A DNA stretch of 64,000 nucleotides, from contig NZ_SRRO01000001.1 in NCBI RefSeq assembly GCF_004785795.1, positions 3,658,001 to 3,722,000 of the forward strand. Reading direction: 5' to 3'. How positions within the stretch are numbered: the first letter of the stretch is position 1; every line of letters starts with the position of its first letter. Positions 18,017 through 28,400 of the stretch are shown piece after piece. Made by a program: the position numbers and the translations under genes. Source of the DNA: Nocardioides eburneiflavus (GTDB lineage Bacteria > Actinomycetota > Actinomycetes > Propionibacteriales > Nocardioidaceae). A model generated the notes under the pieces. It was not told the DNA's origin. It ran no database searches and worked only from the letters and a program-made list of their open reading frames with translations.

Positions 18017-18096
18017 CAGCACTCCGCCCCGGTGTCGTGGGTGCGGTCGTGCGGCGGTTCCGGGCAGAGGTGGTTCCGTGCAACCTGCTCTGACAT
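18016..18096 (-). CDS. 26-codon mini-ORF coupled to the beta-helix gene
   Basis: An ATG at 18096 follows GGGAGGG at a spacing of nine bases and opens a 26-codon frame (MSEQVARNHLCPEPPHDR at its start). Its TGA overlaps the ATG of the beta-helix gene as TGATG. The strong ribosome binding site and the exact stop-start overlap argue for translation and coupling. The peptide itself matches nothing I know and may only be a leader. A 62-codon frame starting at 18207 is possible but has no ribosome binding site. Confidence 0.4.
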   Translation of the reverse strand: MSEQVARNHLCPEPPHDRTHDTGAEC

Positions 18097-18248
18097 GGTG
18101 ATGGCCCTCCCGGGGGTGAGAGTGCGATGCGGCCGGCGTCGCTCGAAGTGGCCCCGCACCGTGCGGTCCGCTCGAGTCGTCTCAGCGGGCACACCCACCG
18201 TAGGCACGACACGTCGCCCCGGCGCGTCTCACCAATGGGGTAAATGAC

Positions 18249-18277
18249 GAGGACCCCGCATCGCTGCTGGGGCCCTC
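18249..18277 (-). terminator. Intrinsic terminator after the tRNA cluster
   Basis: On the minus strand GAGGGCCCCAGC pairs with GCGGGGTCCTC around a short loop with one mismatch, followed by GTCATTTA. It lies directly after tRNA-Val and closes the three-tRNA transcript. Confidence 0.6.
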
Positions 18278-18282
18278 GGTGC

Positions 18283-18357
18283 TGGTGGGCGATACTGGGT
18301 TTGAACCAGTGACCTCTTCCGTGTCAAGGAAGCGCGCTACCGCTGCGCCAATCGCCC
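18283..18357 (-). tRNA. tRNA-Val (GAC)
   Basis: A full cloverleaf on the minus strand: acceptor GGGCGAT/ATCGCCC, anticodon arm CTTCC-TTGACAC-GGAAG with anticodon GAC, and T-arm CTGGTTCAAACCCAG. The 3' CCA is encoded (18285-18283). Confidence 0.95.
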
Positions 18358-18375
18358 GTGTTGAGTTGTGTTGCG

Positions 18376-18446
18376 AGGTGGGTACGGGATTTGAACCCGT
18401 GTAGACGGATTTGCAGTCCGTTGCCTCGCCTCTCGGCCAACCCACC
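18376..18446 (-). tRNA. tRNA-Cys (GCA)
   Basis: A cloverleaf with acceptor GGTGGGT/ACCCACC, anticodon arm CGGAC-TGCAAA-TCCG with anticodon GCA, and T-arm CGGGTTCAAATCCCG. The discriminator is U, as expected for tRNA-Cys. CCA is not encoded. Confidence 0.95.
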
Positions 18447-18479
18447 GTGGAGGCCCACGTGTGATGGGAGACCCCTCAG

Positions 18480-18552
18480 AGCGGACAACGAGACTCGAAC
18501 TCGCGACCTCAACCTTGGCAAGGTTGCGCTCTACCAACTGAGCTATGTCCGC
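18480..18552 (-). tRNA. tRNA-Gly (GCC)
   Basis: A cloverleaf with acceptor GCGGACA/TGTCCGC, anticodon arm CAACC-TTGCCAA-GGTTG with anticodon GCC, and T-arm GCGAGTTCGAGTCTCG. The discriminator is U. CCA is not encoded. It is the first of the three tRNAs on this strand. Confidence 0.95.
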
Positions 18553-18688
18553 CTGCATTTCCTGGCCGTTTCACCGGCCCTGAGTGCGAGTGGAACAGTA
18601 GCCCATGGCCGTCGAGGCGCCAAAATCGGGTGCCCCCACTGCGTGTTCCGGACCCCGTCCGGGGTCCGTCCGGATCGCGGCCGAGCCC

Positions 18689-18694
18689 TAGGGT
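18689..18694 (+). promoter_or_regulatory. Probable leaderless -10 hexamer of the pabC-like gene
   Basis: TAGGGT ends seven bases before the ATG at 18702. GAGG between them is too close to be a good Shine-Dalgarno, so a leaderless mRNA is likely. Confidence 0.55.
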
Positions 18695-18701
18695 GAGGTC
18701 C

Positions 18702-19532
18702 ATGCGCGCATGGCTCAACGGCACCCTCCTGGCCGACCCGACGCAGGGGGCGGTGGCGGTCACCGACCACGGCTTCACGGTGGGGGACGGGGTCTTCGAG
18801 GCCGTGAAGACCCTCGACGGCGAGCCGTTCGCGCTGACCCGGCACCTCGCCCGCCTCGAGCGCAGCGCAGCGGGTCTCGGGCTGCCCGCGCCCGACCTCG
18901 AGGACGTACGCCGCGGGGTCGCCGCGGTGCTCGCCGACGGAGCGGCCGCGGACCCGATCGGGCGCCTGCGCATCACCTGGACCGCCGGGCCGGCGCCGAT
19001 GGGCTCGGGCCGCGGCGGGGGACCGGCGACGCTGGTCGTGGCCTACAGCGCCATCGACCGCGCGGCGCGCGAGACGACGGTCGTGACCGTCCCGTGGACC
19101 CGCAACGAGCACGGCGCCACGGCCGGGCTCAAGACCACGTCGTACGCCGAGAACGTCATCGCGCTCGCCCACGCGCAGGCCCGCGGCGGGACCGAGGCGA
19201 TCCTCGCCAACACCGCCGGCGACCTCTGCGAGGGCACCGGCTCCAACGTCTTCTACGTCCTCGACGGCGAGCTGCGCACCCCGAGCCTGGCCGTCGGCTG
19301 CCTGGCCGGGATCACCCGCGAGCTGGTCGTCGAGTGGTGCGGTGCGCGCGAGGTCGACGAGCCGCTGGCCGACGTGCGGGAACGGGCCAGCGAGGCGTTC
19401 CTCGTGTCCACCACCAGGGACGTGCAGGCCATCGCCCGGTGGGACGACCGTGAGCTGCCCGCTCCCGGGCCGGTCACGCAGAGATGTGCGGAGACCTGGG
19501 CCGCCCGCGAGGCTGAGACGATGGATCCATGA
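18702..19532 (+). CDS. pabC: Class IV aminotransferase, aminodeoxychorismate lyase-like
   Basis: A 276-residue PLP enzyme of the branched-chain aminotransferase / 4-amino-4-deoxychorismate lyase fold. It shows [18 protein letters not shown] at the N-terminus, the PLP lysine in [12 protein letters not shown] (Lys144), and the cofactor-phosphate region [20 protein letters not shown]. The length and the HGF..GDGVFE motif favour aminodeoxychorismate lyase (folate pathway) over a branched-chain aminotransferase. Enzymes of this fold are easily confused, so the symbol is tentative. It stands upstream of hisI and the trp genes, consistent with chorismate-derived metabolism. Confidence 0.75.
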   Translation: MRAWLNGTLLADPTQGAVAVTDHGFTVGDGVFEAVKTLDGEPFALTRHLARLERSAAGLGLPAPDLEDVRRGVAAVLADGAAADPIGRLRITWTAGPAPMGSGRGGGPATLVVAYSAIDRAARETTVVTVPWTRNEHGATAGLKTTSYAENVIALAHAQARGGTEAILANTAGDLCEGTGSNVFYVLDGELRTPSLAVGCLAGITRELVVEWCGAREVDEPLADVRERASEAFLVSTTRDVQAIARWDDRELPAPGPVTQRCAETWAAREAETMDP

Positions 19533-19596
19533 ACTTCACCCCACGACGTTCTTCTCCTCCGCTGCGCTCCCCCGAACAACGCCGCGGGGGCCCCGA

Positions 19597-19959
19597 GTGA
19601 GCACCCACGACTCGGGCCTCGACCCCGCGATCTCCGCGCGCCTGCGCCACACCGCCGAGGGCCTCGTGCCCGTCGTCGTGCAGCAGCACGGCTCCGGGGA
19701 GGTGCTGATGCTCGCCTGGGTCGACGACGAGGCGCTCGCCCGCACCATCGACACCGGTCGGGCCACCTACTGGTCGCGCTCACGCCGCGAGTACTGGGTC
19801 AAGGGCGACACCTCCGGTCACGTGCAGTGGGTCAAGGAGGTCCGGCTCGATTGCGACGGCGACACGCTGCTCTTCGTCGTCGACCAGGTCGGCGCCGCCT
19901 GCCACACCGGCGACCACTCCTGCTTCGACGCCGACCTGGTGCACCGCGTCGATGGCTGA
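19597..19959 (+). CDS. hisI: Phosphoribosyl-AMP cyclohydrolase
   Basis: A 120-residue zinc enzyme catalysing the third step of histidine synthesis. The family core is complete: [32 protein letters not shown], the metal-binding DCDGD, and the cysteines in [10 protein letters not shown]. It is the stand-alone cyclohydrolase, without a HisE domain. GTG at 19597 gives the normal N-terminal length. No other his gene is in the window. It overlaps the next gene by eight bases. Confidence 0.94.
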   Translation: MSTHDSGLDPAISARLRHTAEGLVPVVVQQHGSGEVLMLAWVDDEALARTIDTGRATYWSRSRREYWVKGDTSGHVQWVKEVRLDCDGDTLLFVVDQVGAACHTGDHSCFDADLVHRVDG

Positions 19960-20560
19960 GGCGCACGACGTGGCCCACGACCCCGGCGGCGGCCCCCGCC
20001 GCACGTTCGGCCCCGTGGTCGCCCTCGGCCTCGCCTCCGCGGGACTGGGGGCGTACGCCGCGAGCAAGCCGTGGGTCACCGGGGCCGGGGCGGAGTCGGC
20101 ACCCGGCGTCAGCACGACGACGTGGGGCGAGGTCTCGTCCTCCCCGCTGGGCACCGCCCTGGCCTTCGTGGTCCTCGCCTGCTGGGGCGTCCTGCTCGTC
20201 ACCCGCGGTCGCTTCCGACGCGGGATCGCCGGCCTGTCCGTGCTCGCCGCCCTCGGCTACGTCGCGGCTGTCGCGTGGGCGCCGTCCAGCCTGCCGGACC
20301 ACCTGGTCGAGCAGGTCCGCGTCCGGACCGGGGAGGTCCTCGACGAGACCGCACTCACCGGCTGGTACTGGCTCGCGGTCGTCGCCGCGCTGCTGGTGCT
20401 GGTGTCCACCGTCCTGGGGCTCCGCCTCGTCCGCACGTGGCCGGAGATGGGCAGCCGGTACGACGCGCCCACCGGGCCGCGCGAGGCGGCCACGGAGCAG
20501 CCGACCGAGAACATCGACATCTGGAAGGCCCTCGACGACGGCCGCGACCCGACCGCCTGA
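19952..20560 (+). CDS. Trp biosynthesis-associated membrane protein
   Basis: A 202-residue protein with about four TM segments ([69 protein letters not shown]). It ends in the family-typical [11 protein letters not shown] tail followed by IWKALDDG. It belongs to the actinobacterial family found in trp operons; its function is unknown. In related genomes trpE usually sits just before it. Here it overlaps hisI directly, so trpE is missing from the locus. Confidence 0.9.
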   Translation: MAEAHDVAHDPGGGPRRTFGPVVALGLASAGLGAYAASKPWVTGAGAESAPGVSTTTWGEVSSSPLGTALAFVVLACWGVLLVTRGRFRRGIAGLSVLAALGYVAAVAWAPSSLPDHLVEQVRVRTGEVLDETALTGWYWLAVVAALLVLVSTVLGLRLVRTWPEMGSRYDAPTGPREAATEQPTENIDIWKALDDGRDPTA

Positions 20561-20627
20561 GCCGCCGCGCCACCCCACCGCCTAGACTTCGGCGCGCACC
20601 CGCCGACCCGACGAAGGAGCACCCACG

Positions 20628-20828
20628 ATGGCTGCAGGCCACGGCAACACCCCCGCTGCTTGGACCGCGGTGTCGGTCGCGATGCTCGGCTTCGTCGTGG
20701 GCAGCGTCGCCCTCCTCCAGGTGCCGACGCAGATGACCCTGCTGTGGATCGGCATCATCGTCGCCGTGCTGGCGTTCCCGCTGTTCCTCGTGCTCGCCAA
20801 GCTCGGCTTCCACGCCTCCGACCACTGA
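20628..20828 (+). CDS. HGxxPAAW family membrane protein
   Basis: A 66-residue protein with the defining motif HGNTPAAWT at residues 5-13 and two TM helices (VSVAMLGFVVGSVALLQV, LLWIGIIVAVLAFPLFLVL). The family is conserved in actinobacterial trp operons, between the Trp-associated membrane protein and trpC; its role is unknown. GAAGGAG lies nine bases upstream of the ATG. Confidence 0.92.
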   Translation: MAAGHGNTPAAWTAVSVAMLGFVVGSVALLQVPTQMTLLWIGIIVAVLAFPLFLVLAKLGFHASDH

Positions 20829-20834
20829 GCCGCC

Positions 20835-20853
20835 GGCCGGTCCCGCACCGGCC
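20835..20853 (+). terminator. Hairpin between the HGxxPAAW gene and trpC
   Basis: GGCCGGT (20835-20841) pairs with ACCGGCC (20847-20853) around a five-base loop. There is no T-run, so it is more likely a partial terminator or RNA-stability element than a full stop. Confidence 0.35.
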
Positions 20854-20917
20854 CGCACGCCGTCCGTCCACTGGCACCGGTCCCGCCGGGGCTGGAGCCG
20901 GGTGAGAGGCTGATCCC

Positions 20918-21711
20918 ATGCCTGCGACCGGTTCCGTGCTCGACGACATCGTCGCCGGCGTCCGCGAGGACCTCGCCCGCCGCGAGGCCGCGCTCCCGCT
21001 GGGGGAGCTGCTCGCCCACCTCGCCGACGCCCCCGCACCGCGCGACCCGATGCCGCACTTCCGGGCCCGCGGCTCGAGCGTCATCGCCGAGGTCAAGCGC
21101 CGCAGCCCGAGCAAGGGCGCCCTCGCCGACATCCCCGACCCGGCGGCCCTCGCCGCGGCCTACGCGCGCGGCGGTGCCGCGGCGATCTCGGTGCTCACCG
21201 AGGAGCGCCGGTTCGGCGGCAGCCTCGACGACCTCCGCGCCGTACGCGCCGTCGTCGAGACGCCCATCCTGCGCAAGGACTTCATCGTCGAGACCTACCA
21301 GCTCGTCGAGGCCCGCGCCGCCGGCGCCGACCTCGCCCTGCTGATCGTTGCCGCCCTCGACGACGACGGCCTGCGCCGCCTGCACGACGAGGCGGGCGAG
21401 CTCGGCCTGACCGTGCTGGTGGAGGTCCACGACGAGGCCGAGGCCGAGCGTGCGATGGCCCTCGACGCGGAGCTCATCGGGGTCAACAGCCGCAACCTCA
21501 AGACCCTCGAGATCGACCCGGACGTCTTCGGTCGACTCGCGCCTGCGATCCACGACGACGTCGTCAAGGTCGCCGAGAGCGGCATCGGCGGCGTCGCCGA
21601 CGTCGAGCGCTTCGTCTCCGAGGGCGCTGGCGTGGTGCTGGTCGGCGAGGCGCTGGTCAAGGACGGCGACCCCGAGGCCGCCGTACGAGCAATGACAGGA
21701 GTGACTGCACC

Positions 21712-21715
<4 letters not shown>
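20918..21715 (+). CDS. trpC: Indole-3-glycerol phosphate synthase
   Basis: A 265-residue TIM-barrel enzyme of tryptophan synthesis. It carries the catalytic lysines and glutamates in [15 protein letters not shown] and [17 protein letters not shown], the substrate-phosphate loop [15 protein letters not shown], and [14 protein letters not shown]. It starts 89 bases after the previous gene and overlaps trpB by four bases (GTGA). It is a single-function TrpC, not fused to TrpF. Confidence 0.97.
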
Positions 21716-23018
<1,303 letters not shown>

Positions 23019-23022
<4 letters not shown>

Positions 23023-23825
23023 CGTCGACGAGCACCGCCTTCGCGACGGCGCGCGAGGAGGGCCGCGCGGCCCTCGTCGGCTACCTCCCCGCCGGCTATC
23101 CCACGGTCGAGGGCTCCATCGAGGCGCTGCGGACGATGGTCGACGCGGGCTGCGACGCCATCGAGATCGGCCTGCCCTACAGCGACCCGGTGATGGACGG
23201 CCCCACCATCCAGGCGGCCGCGCAGGCCGCGCTCGACGGCGGCGTACGCACCGCGGACGTGCTGCGGGTCGTCGAGGCCGTCGCGCAGACCGGCGTCCCG
23301 ACCCTGGTGATGACCTACTGGAACCCGATCGAGCGCTACGGCGTGCAGCGCTGGGCGGCCGACCTGGCTGCCGCCGGGGGAGCGGGCATGATCACGCCCG
23401 ACATCACCCCCGACCACGGCGGGGAGTGGATCGCCGCGGCCGACGAGCACGGGCTCGACAAGGTGTTCCTCGTCGCGCCGAGCTCCACCGACGAGCGCAT
23501 CGCGATGACCGCCCGGGAGAGCCGCGGCTTCGTCTACGCCGCCGCCGTCATGGGCGTCACGGGCGCGCGTGAGTCGAGCTCCGAGCTCGCCGGGCCACTG
23601 GTCGCGCGCGTCCGCGCGGGCGGCGACGTCCCCGTCGCGGTCGGCATCGGCGTCAGCACCGGCGACCAGGCCGCCGAGGTCGCCGCCTACGCGGACGGCG
23701 TGATCGTCGGCTCCGCGTTCGTCCGCTGCCTGCTCGACCACGAGGGCGACGAGGCGGCCGGGCTCGACGCACTGCGCACCCTGACCACCGACCTCGCCGA
23801 GGGCGTACGCCGTGCGAGGAGGTAG
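23019..23825 (+). CDS. trpA: Tryptophan synthase alpha chain
   Basis: A 268-residue TIM barrel that cleaves indole-3-glycerol phosphate and passes indole to TrpB. It shows [11 protein letters not shown], the catalytic acids in [31 protein letters not shown], and the phosphate site in [16 protein letters not shown]. In [14 protein letters not shown] the usual Phe is Leu and Ala is Met, as in other actinobacteria. The GTG start overlaps the trpB stop. It overlaps the Sco1-like gene by 14 bases. Confidence 0.97.
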
Positions 23826-24423
23826 GGCGCTCGGGGCGGTCGCGATGCTGGGGCTGCTGGCCGCGTGCGGCGGGGGAGCGACGGGCTCGAGCGGGGCGAT
23901 GGAGCTCAGCGGCACCCCGCTGGACCCGCCCGCCCAGGTGGTCGCGACACCCCTCGTCCACACCGCCGGCGACGCGTACAGCCTCGTCGACGACACCGAC
24001 AAGGACCTGACCCTCGTCTTCTTCGGCTACACCAACTGCCCCGACATCTGCGGGCAGGTGATGGCGACGCTCGCCGGCACGCTCGCCCGGCTCGACGACA
24101 GCGAGAAGGAGCGGCTCGACGTGGTCTTCGTGACCACCGACCCCGCGCGCGACGACGCGGCGGTGGTGGACGACTACGTCAGCGCCTTCGACCCCAGCAT
24201 CGTCGGGCTCACCGGAGACCTCGACGACATCGTCGAGGTCGGCAAGAGCCTCTACGTCGGGGTCGACCAGGGCGAGAAGCTGCCCAGCGGCGGCTACGAC
24301 GTCACCCACGGCACCCGGGTGATGGCCATCGACGCCGATGACCAGACCCCCGTCATGTGGGACCACGACGTCTCCCAGGCCCAGCTGGCCCACGACGTCC
24401 TCATGTTGCTCGACGAAGGATGA
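23812..24423 (+). CDS. Sco1/SenC-family copper-binding lipoprotein
   Basis: A 203-residue extracytoplasmic lipoprotein with lipobox LLAAC (Cys19). It has a thioredoxin-like fold: FFGYTNCPDIC with the copper cysteines at 76 and 80, and the third ligand His166 in VTHGTRVM. Proteins of this family metallate the CuA site of cytochrome c oxidase or act as thiol oxidoreductases. It is placed between trpA and lgt, whose product would lipidate it. The GTG start lies inside the end of trpA. Confidence 0.92.
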   Translation: MRGGRALGAVAMLGLLAACGGGATGSSGAMELSGTPLDPPAQVVATPLVHTAGDAYSLVDDTDKDLTLVFFGYTNCPDICGQVMATLAGTLARLDDSEKERLDVVFVTTDPARDDAAVVDDYVSAFDPSIVGLTGDLDDIVEVGKSLYVGVDQGEKLPSGGYDVTHGTRVMAIDADDQTPVMWDHDVSQAQLAHDVLMLLDEG

Positions 24424-25352
24424 TGCTCACCATGCTCTCGATGGTCTCCCTGCCGGCGCCGCTCGTGACCCTGATGTCCATCCCGAGTCCCGCCGACGGG
24501 GTGTGGAACCTCGGTCCCGTCCCGATCCGCGGCTACGCGCTCAGCATCATCCTCGGCATCGTGCTCGCGATCTGGATCGGTGAGCGTCGCTGGGTGGCCC
24601 GCGGCGGCACGGCCGGCGAGGTCAGCGACCTCGCGATCTGGGCGGTGCCCTTCGGGCTCGTCGGTGGCCGGCTCTACCACGTGATCACCGACTGGGAGCT
24701 CTACTTCGGGGAGGGCCGCAACCCGGTCACGGCGCTGTACGTCTGGCGCGGGGGCCTCGGCATCTGGGGCGCGATCGCCCTGGGCGCCGTCGGCGTGTGG
24801 CTGGGCGCCCGCTCGCGCGGGATCAGGCTGCTGCCGCTCCTCGACGCCCTCGCGCCCGGCGTCCTCGTCGCGCAGGCGGTGGGACGATGGGGCAACTGGT
24901 TCAACCAGGAGCTCTACGGCCGCCCGACCGACCTCCCCTGGGCGCTGGAGATCGACATCGCGCACCGGCCCGCCCAGTACCTCGACGTGGCGACCTACCA
25001 CCCCGCATTCCTCTACGAGTGCCTCTGGAACCTCGCCGCGTTCGCGGTGCTGATCTGGGCCGACCGCCGCTTCCGCCTCGGCCACGGGCGGGTCGTCGCG
25101 CTCTACGTGATGCTCTACACCGCCGGACGCGGCTGGATCGAGAACCTGCGCATCGACGACGTGCAGATGGACGACGTCCTCGGCCTGCGGCTCAACGTGT
25201 GGACCTCGATCGTGCTGTTCGTCCTCGCGGCGGCGTACTTCGCGTGGTCCACGCGCCGGCACCCGGGACGCGAGGAGTCCGTACGCACCCGCGAGCCGGC
25301 CGCCGAGCAGGAGGACGCCGACAGCGAGCAGAAGGCCGGTCCCACGGCCTGA
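24420..25352 (+). CDS. lgt: Prolipoprotein diacylglyceryl transferase
   Basis: An inner membrane enzyme of about 310 residues that attaches diacylglycerol to the lipobox cysteine of prolipoproteins. It has seven or so TM helices, and the Lgt signature reads VGRWGNWFNQELYGRPTDLP, with RGYALSIILGIVLAI and YVWRGGLGIWGAIALG also conserved. The hydrophilic C-terminal tail (EPAAEQEDADSEQKAG) is typical of actinobacterial Lgt. ATG at 24420 overlaps the previous stop; ATG at 24423 is equally possible. At least four lipoproteins in this window are candidate substrates. Confidence 0.95.
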   Translation: MMLTMLSMVSLPAPLVTLMSIPSPADGVWNLGPVPIRGYALSIILGIVLAIWIGERRWVARGGTAGEVSDLAIWAVPFGLVGGRLYHVITDWELYFGEGRNPVTALYVWRGGLGIWGAIALGAVGVWLGARSRGIRLLPLLDALAPGVLVAQAVGRWGNWFNQELYGRPTDLPWALEIDIAHRPAQYLDVATYHPAFLYECLWNLAAFAVLIWADRRFRLGHGRVVALYVMLYTAGRGWIENLRIDDVQMDDVLGLRLNVWTSIVLFVLAAAYFAWSTRRHPGREESVRTREPAAEQEDADSEQKAGPTA

Positions 25353-25364
25353 CACCTCGTGGTC

Positions 25365-25382
25365 CACCGGCTCGCGCCGGTG
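25365..25382 (+). terminator. Hairpin after lgt, abutting the gltB promoter region
   Basis: CACCGGC (25365-25371) pairs with GCCGGTG (25376-25382) around TCGC. It lacks a T-run. A TAGGTT hexamer that may be the gltB -10 follows immediately, so terminator and promoter nearly touch. Confidence 0.4.
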
Positions 25383-25484
25383 ATAGGTTCCGTTGTGCTC
25401 GGGCCAACGTCGTCCCCAGCGGAAACACCCACCACCCGTGACCTGCCAGTTCGCTGGCACGCCGGGACGACGACGGGAGAACCA

Positions 25485-28400
25485 GTGTCCTCGACGCACG
25501 CGTTCCCGCCGAACTTCCCTCCTGCGCAGGGTCTCTACGACCCTCGCCACGAGAAGGACGCCTGCGGTGTCGCCATGGTGGCGACCCTGACCGGTGAGGC
25601 CAGCCACGACATCGTGGCCAAGGCGCTCACCGCCCTCCGCAACCTCGACCACCGCGGCGCCGCCGGCGCCGAGGTCAACTCCGGTGACGGTGCCGGGATC
25701 CTGCTCCAGGTGCCCGACGCGTTCCTCCGCGAGGTCACCGCCGAGCTCGGCTTCGAGCTGCCCCCCGCACGGGCGTACGCCGTCGGCACGGCGTTCCTGC
25801 CCGGCGACGCCGACGCCGTGGCGGGCACCCGCCGGCGCATCGAGGAGATCGCCGGCGAGGAGGGCCTCACCGTCCTCGGCTGGCGCGAGGTGCCGGTCGA
25901 CGACTCCACGCTCGGCGCCACGGCCCGCAGCGTCATGCCCGCCTTCGCCCAGCTCTTCGTGGCCGGCAAGGGCTCCAGGGTGACCGGCATGGCGCTCGAG
26001 CGCCTGGCCTTCTGCCTGCGCAAGCGCGCCGAGTCCGAGACCGACGTCTACTTCCCGTCGCTGTCGTCGCGGACCCTGGCCTACAAGGGCATGCTCACCA
26101 CCGACCAGCTCGACCAGGTCTTCCCCGACCTCACCGACGAGCGCGTCGCGTCCGCGATGGCCGTCGTGCACTCGCGCTTCTCCACCAACACGTTCCCCAG
26201 CTGGCCGCTCGCGCACCCGTTCCGGTTCATCGCCCACAACGGCGAGATCAACACCGTCATGGGCAACCGCAACTGGATGCGCGCCCGCGAGGCGCTGCTG
26301 CAGAGCGACCTGATCCCGGGCGACCTCGAGCGGATCTTCCCGATCTGCACCCCCGGTGCGTCCGACTCGGCGTCGTTCGACGAGGTGCTCGAGCTGCTGC
26401 ACCTCGGCGGCCGGTCGCTGCCGCACGCGGTGCTGATGATGATCCCCGAGGCGTGGGAGAACCACCGCGAGATGGACGCCCAGCGCCGGGCGTTCTACGA
26501 GTTCCACTCCATGCTCATGGAGCCGTGGGACGGTCCCGCGTGCGTGGTCTTCACCGACGGCACCCAGATCGGCGCCGTGCTCGACCGCAACGGCCTGCGA
26601 CCCTCGCGCTACTGGGTCACCGACGACGGGCTCGTCGTGCTGGCCTCCGAGGTCGGCGTGCTCGACCTCGACCCCGCCACGATCGTCCGCAAGGGCCGGC
26701 TCCAGCCCGGCAAGATGTTCCTCGTCGACACCGACGAGCACCGCATCATCGAGGACGAGGAGATCAAGGGCCAGCTCGCCGCCGAGCACCCCTACGACGA
26801 GTGGCTGCACGCCGGCCTGGTCCACCTCGACGACATCGACGACCTCGAGCACATCGTCCACACGCACGCCTCGGTCACCCGTCGCCAGCAGATCTTCGGC
26901 TACACCGAGGAGGAGCTGCGCGTCCTGCTGAGCCCGATGGCCAACACCGGTGGCGAGGCGCTCGGGTCGATGGGCACCGACACGCCGATCGCGGCCCTCA
27001 GCGAGAAGCCGCGACTCCTCTTCGACTACTTCTCGCAGCTGTTCGCGCAGGTCACCAACCCGCCGCTCGACGCGATCCGCGAGGAGCTCGTGACGTCGCT
27101 GGCCGGGTCGATCGGGCCCGAGGCCAACCTGCTGGAGCCGACCCCGGCGTCGTGCCGCCAGATCGTGCTGCCGTTCCCGGTGTTCTCCAACGACGACCTG
27201 GCCAAGATCCGGCACATCAACCGCAACGGCGACATGCCGGGCTTCCAGGTGCACGTCGTCCGAGGCCTCTACGACGTCGAGGGCGGGGGAGCGGCGCTGG
27301 AGGCGCGGCTCGAGGAGCTGTGCGCCGAGGTCTCCGCGGCCATCGCCGACGGCGCCCGGATCATCGTGCTCTCCGACCGGCACTCGACCGCCGAGCTGGC
27401 GCCGATCCCGTCGCTGCTGCTCACCGGTGCGGTCCACCACCACCTGGTCCGGGAGAAGACCCGTACGCAGGTCGGTCTCCTCGTCGAGGCCGGCGACGTC
27501 CGCGAGGTGCACCACGTGGCCCTCCTGGTCGGCTACGGCGCCGCCGCGGTCAACCCCTACCTGGCGATGGAGTCCGTGGAGGACCTCGCGCGCGAGGCCT
27601 ACTACGTCAAGGTCGACCCCGAGAAGGCCGTCGCCAACCTGATCAAGGCGCTCGGCAAGGGCGTGCTCAAGGTCATGTCCAAGATGGGCGTCTCCACGGT
27701 CGCCTCCTACACGGGCGCCAAGATCTTCGAGTCCGTCGGCCTCTCGCAGGCCGTCATCGACCGCTACTTCAGCGGTACGACCTCCAAGCTCGGCGGCATC
27801 GAGCTGGAGACGATCGCCGAGGAGGTGGCGCGTCGCCACGCCACGGCGTACCCCCGCAAGGGCATCGCCCCGGCCCACCGCGAGCTGGCGATCGGTGGCG
27901 AGTACCAGTGGCGTCGCAGCGTGAAGGGGGATGCCGAGCCGCACCTCTTCGACCCCGAGACGGTCTTCCGGCTCCAGCACTCCACCCGCACCGGCAGCTA
28001 CGACATCTTCAAGCAGTACACCGACCGGGTGAACCAGCAGTCCGAGCGGCTGATGACCCTGCGCGGGCTGTTCACCTTCAAGGACGGCGTGCGCGAGCCG
28101 ATCGACATCGACGAGGTCGAGCCGGTCTCCGAGATCGTGAAGCGCTTCTCCACGGGCGCGATGTCCTACGGCTCGATCAGCCAGGAGGCGCACGAGACCC
28201 TCGCGATCGCGATGAACCGGCTGGGTGGAAAGTCCAACACCGGTGAGGGCGGCGAGGACCCGGACCGCCTCTACGACCCCACGCGGCGCTCGTCGATCAA
28301 GCAGGTCGCGTCGGGTCGCTTCGGCGTGACGTCGGAGTACCTCACCAACGCCGACGACATCCAGATCAAGATGGCGCAGGGCGCGAAGCCCGGCGAGGGC

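Noticed and set aside
18358..18696. A 112-codon plus-strand frame across the tRNA region
   Set aside because: It runs antisense through tRNA-Cys and tRNA-Gly and has no ribosome binding site.
19533..19596. A possible attenuator or leader peptide before hisI
   Set aside because: Only 63 bases; there is no run of His or Trp codons and no convincing pair of alternative hairpins.
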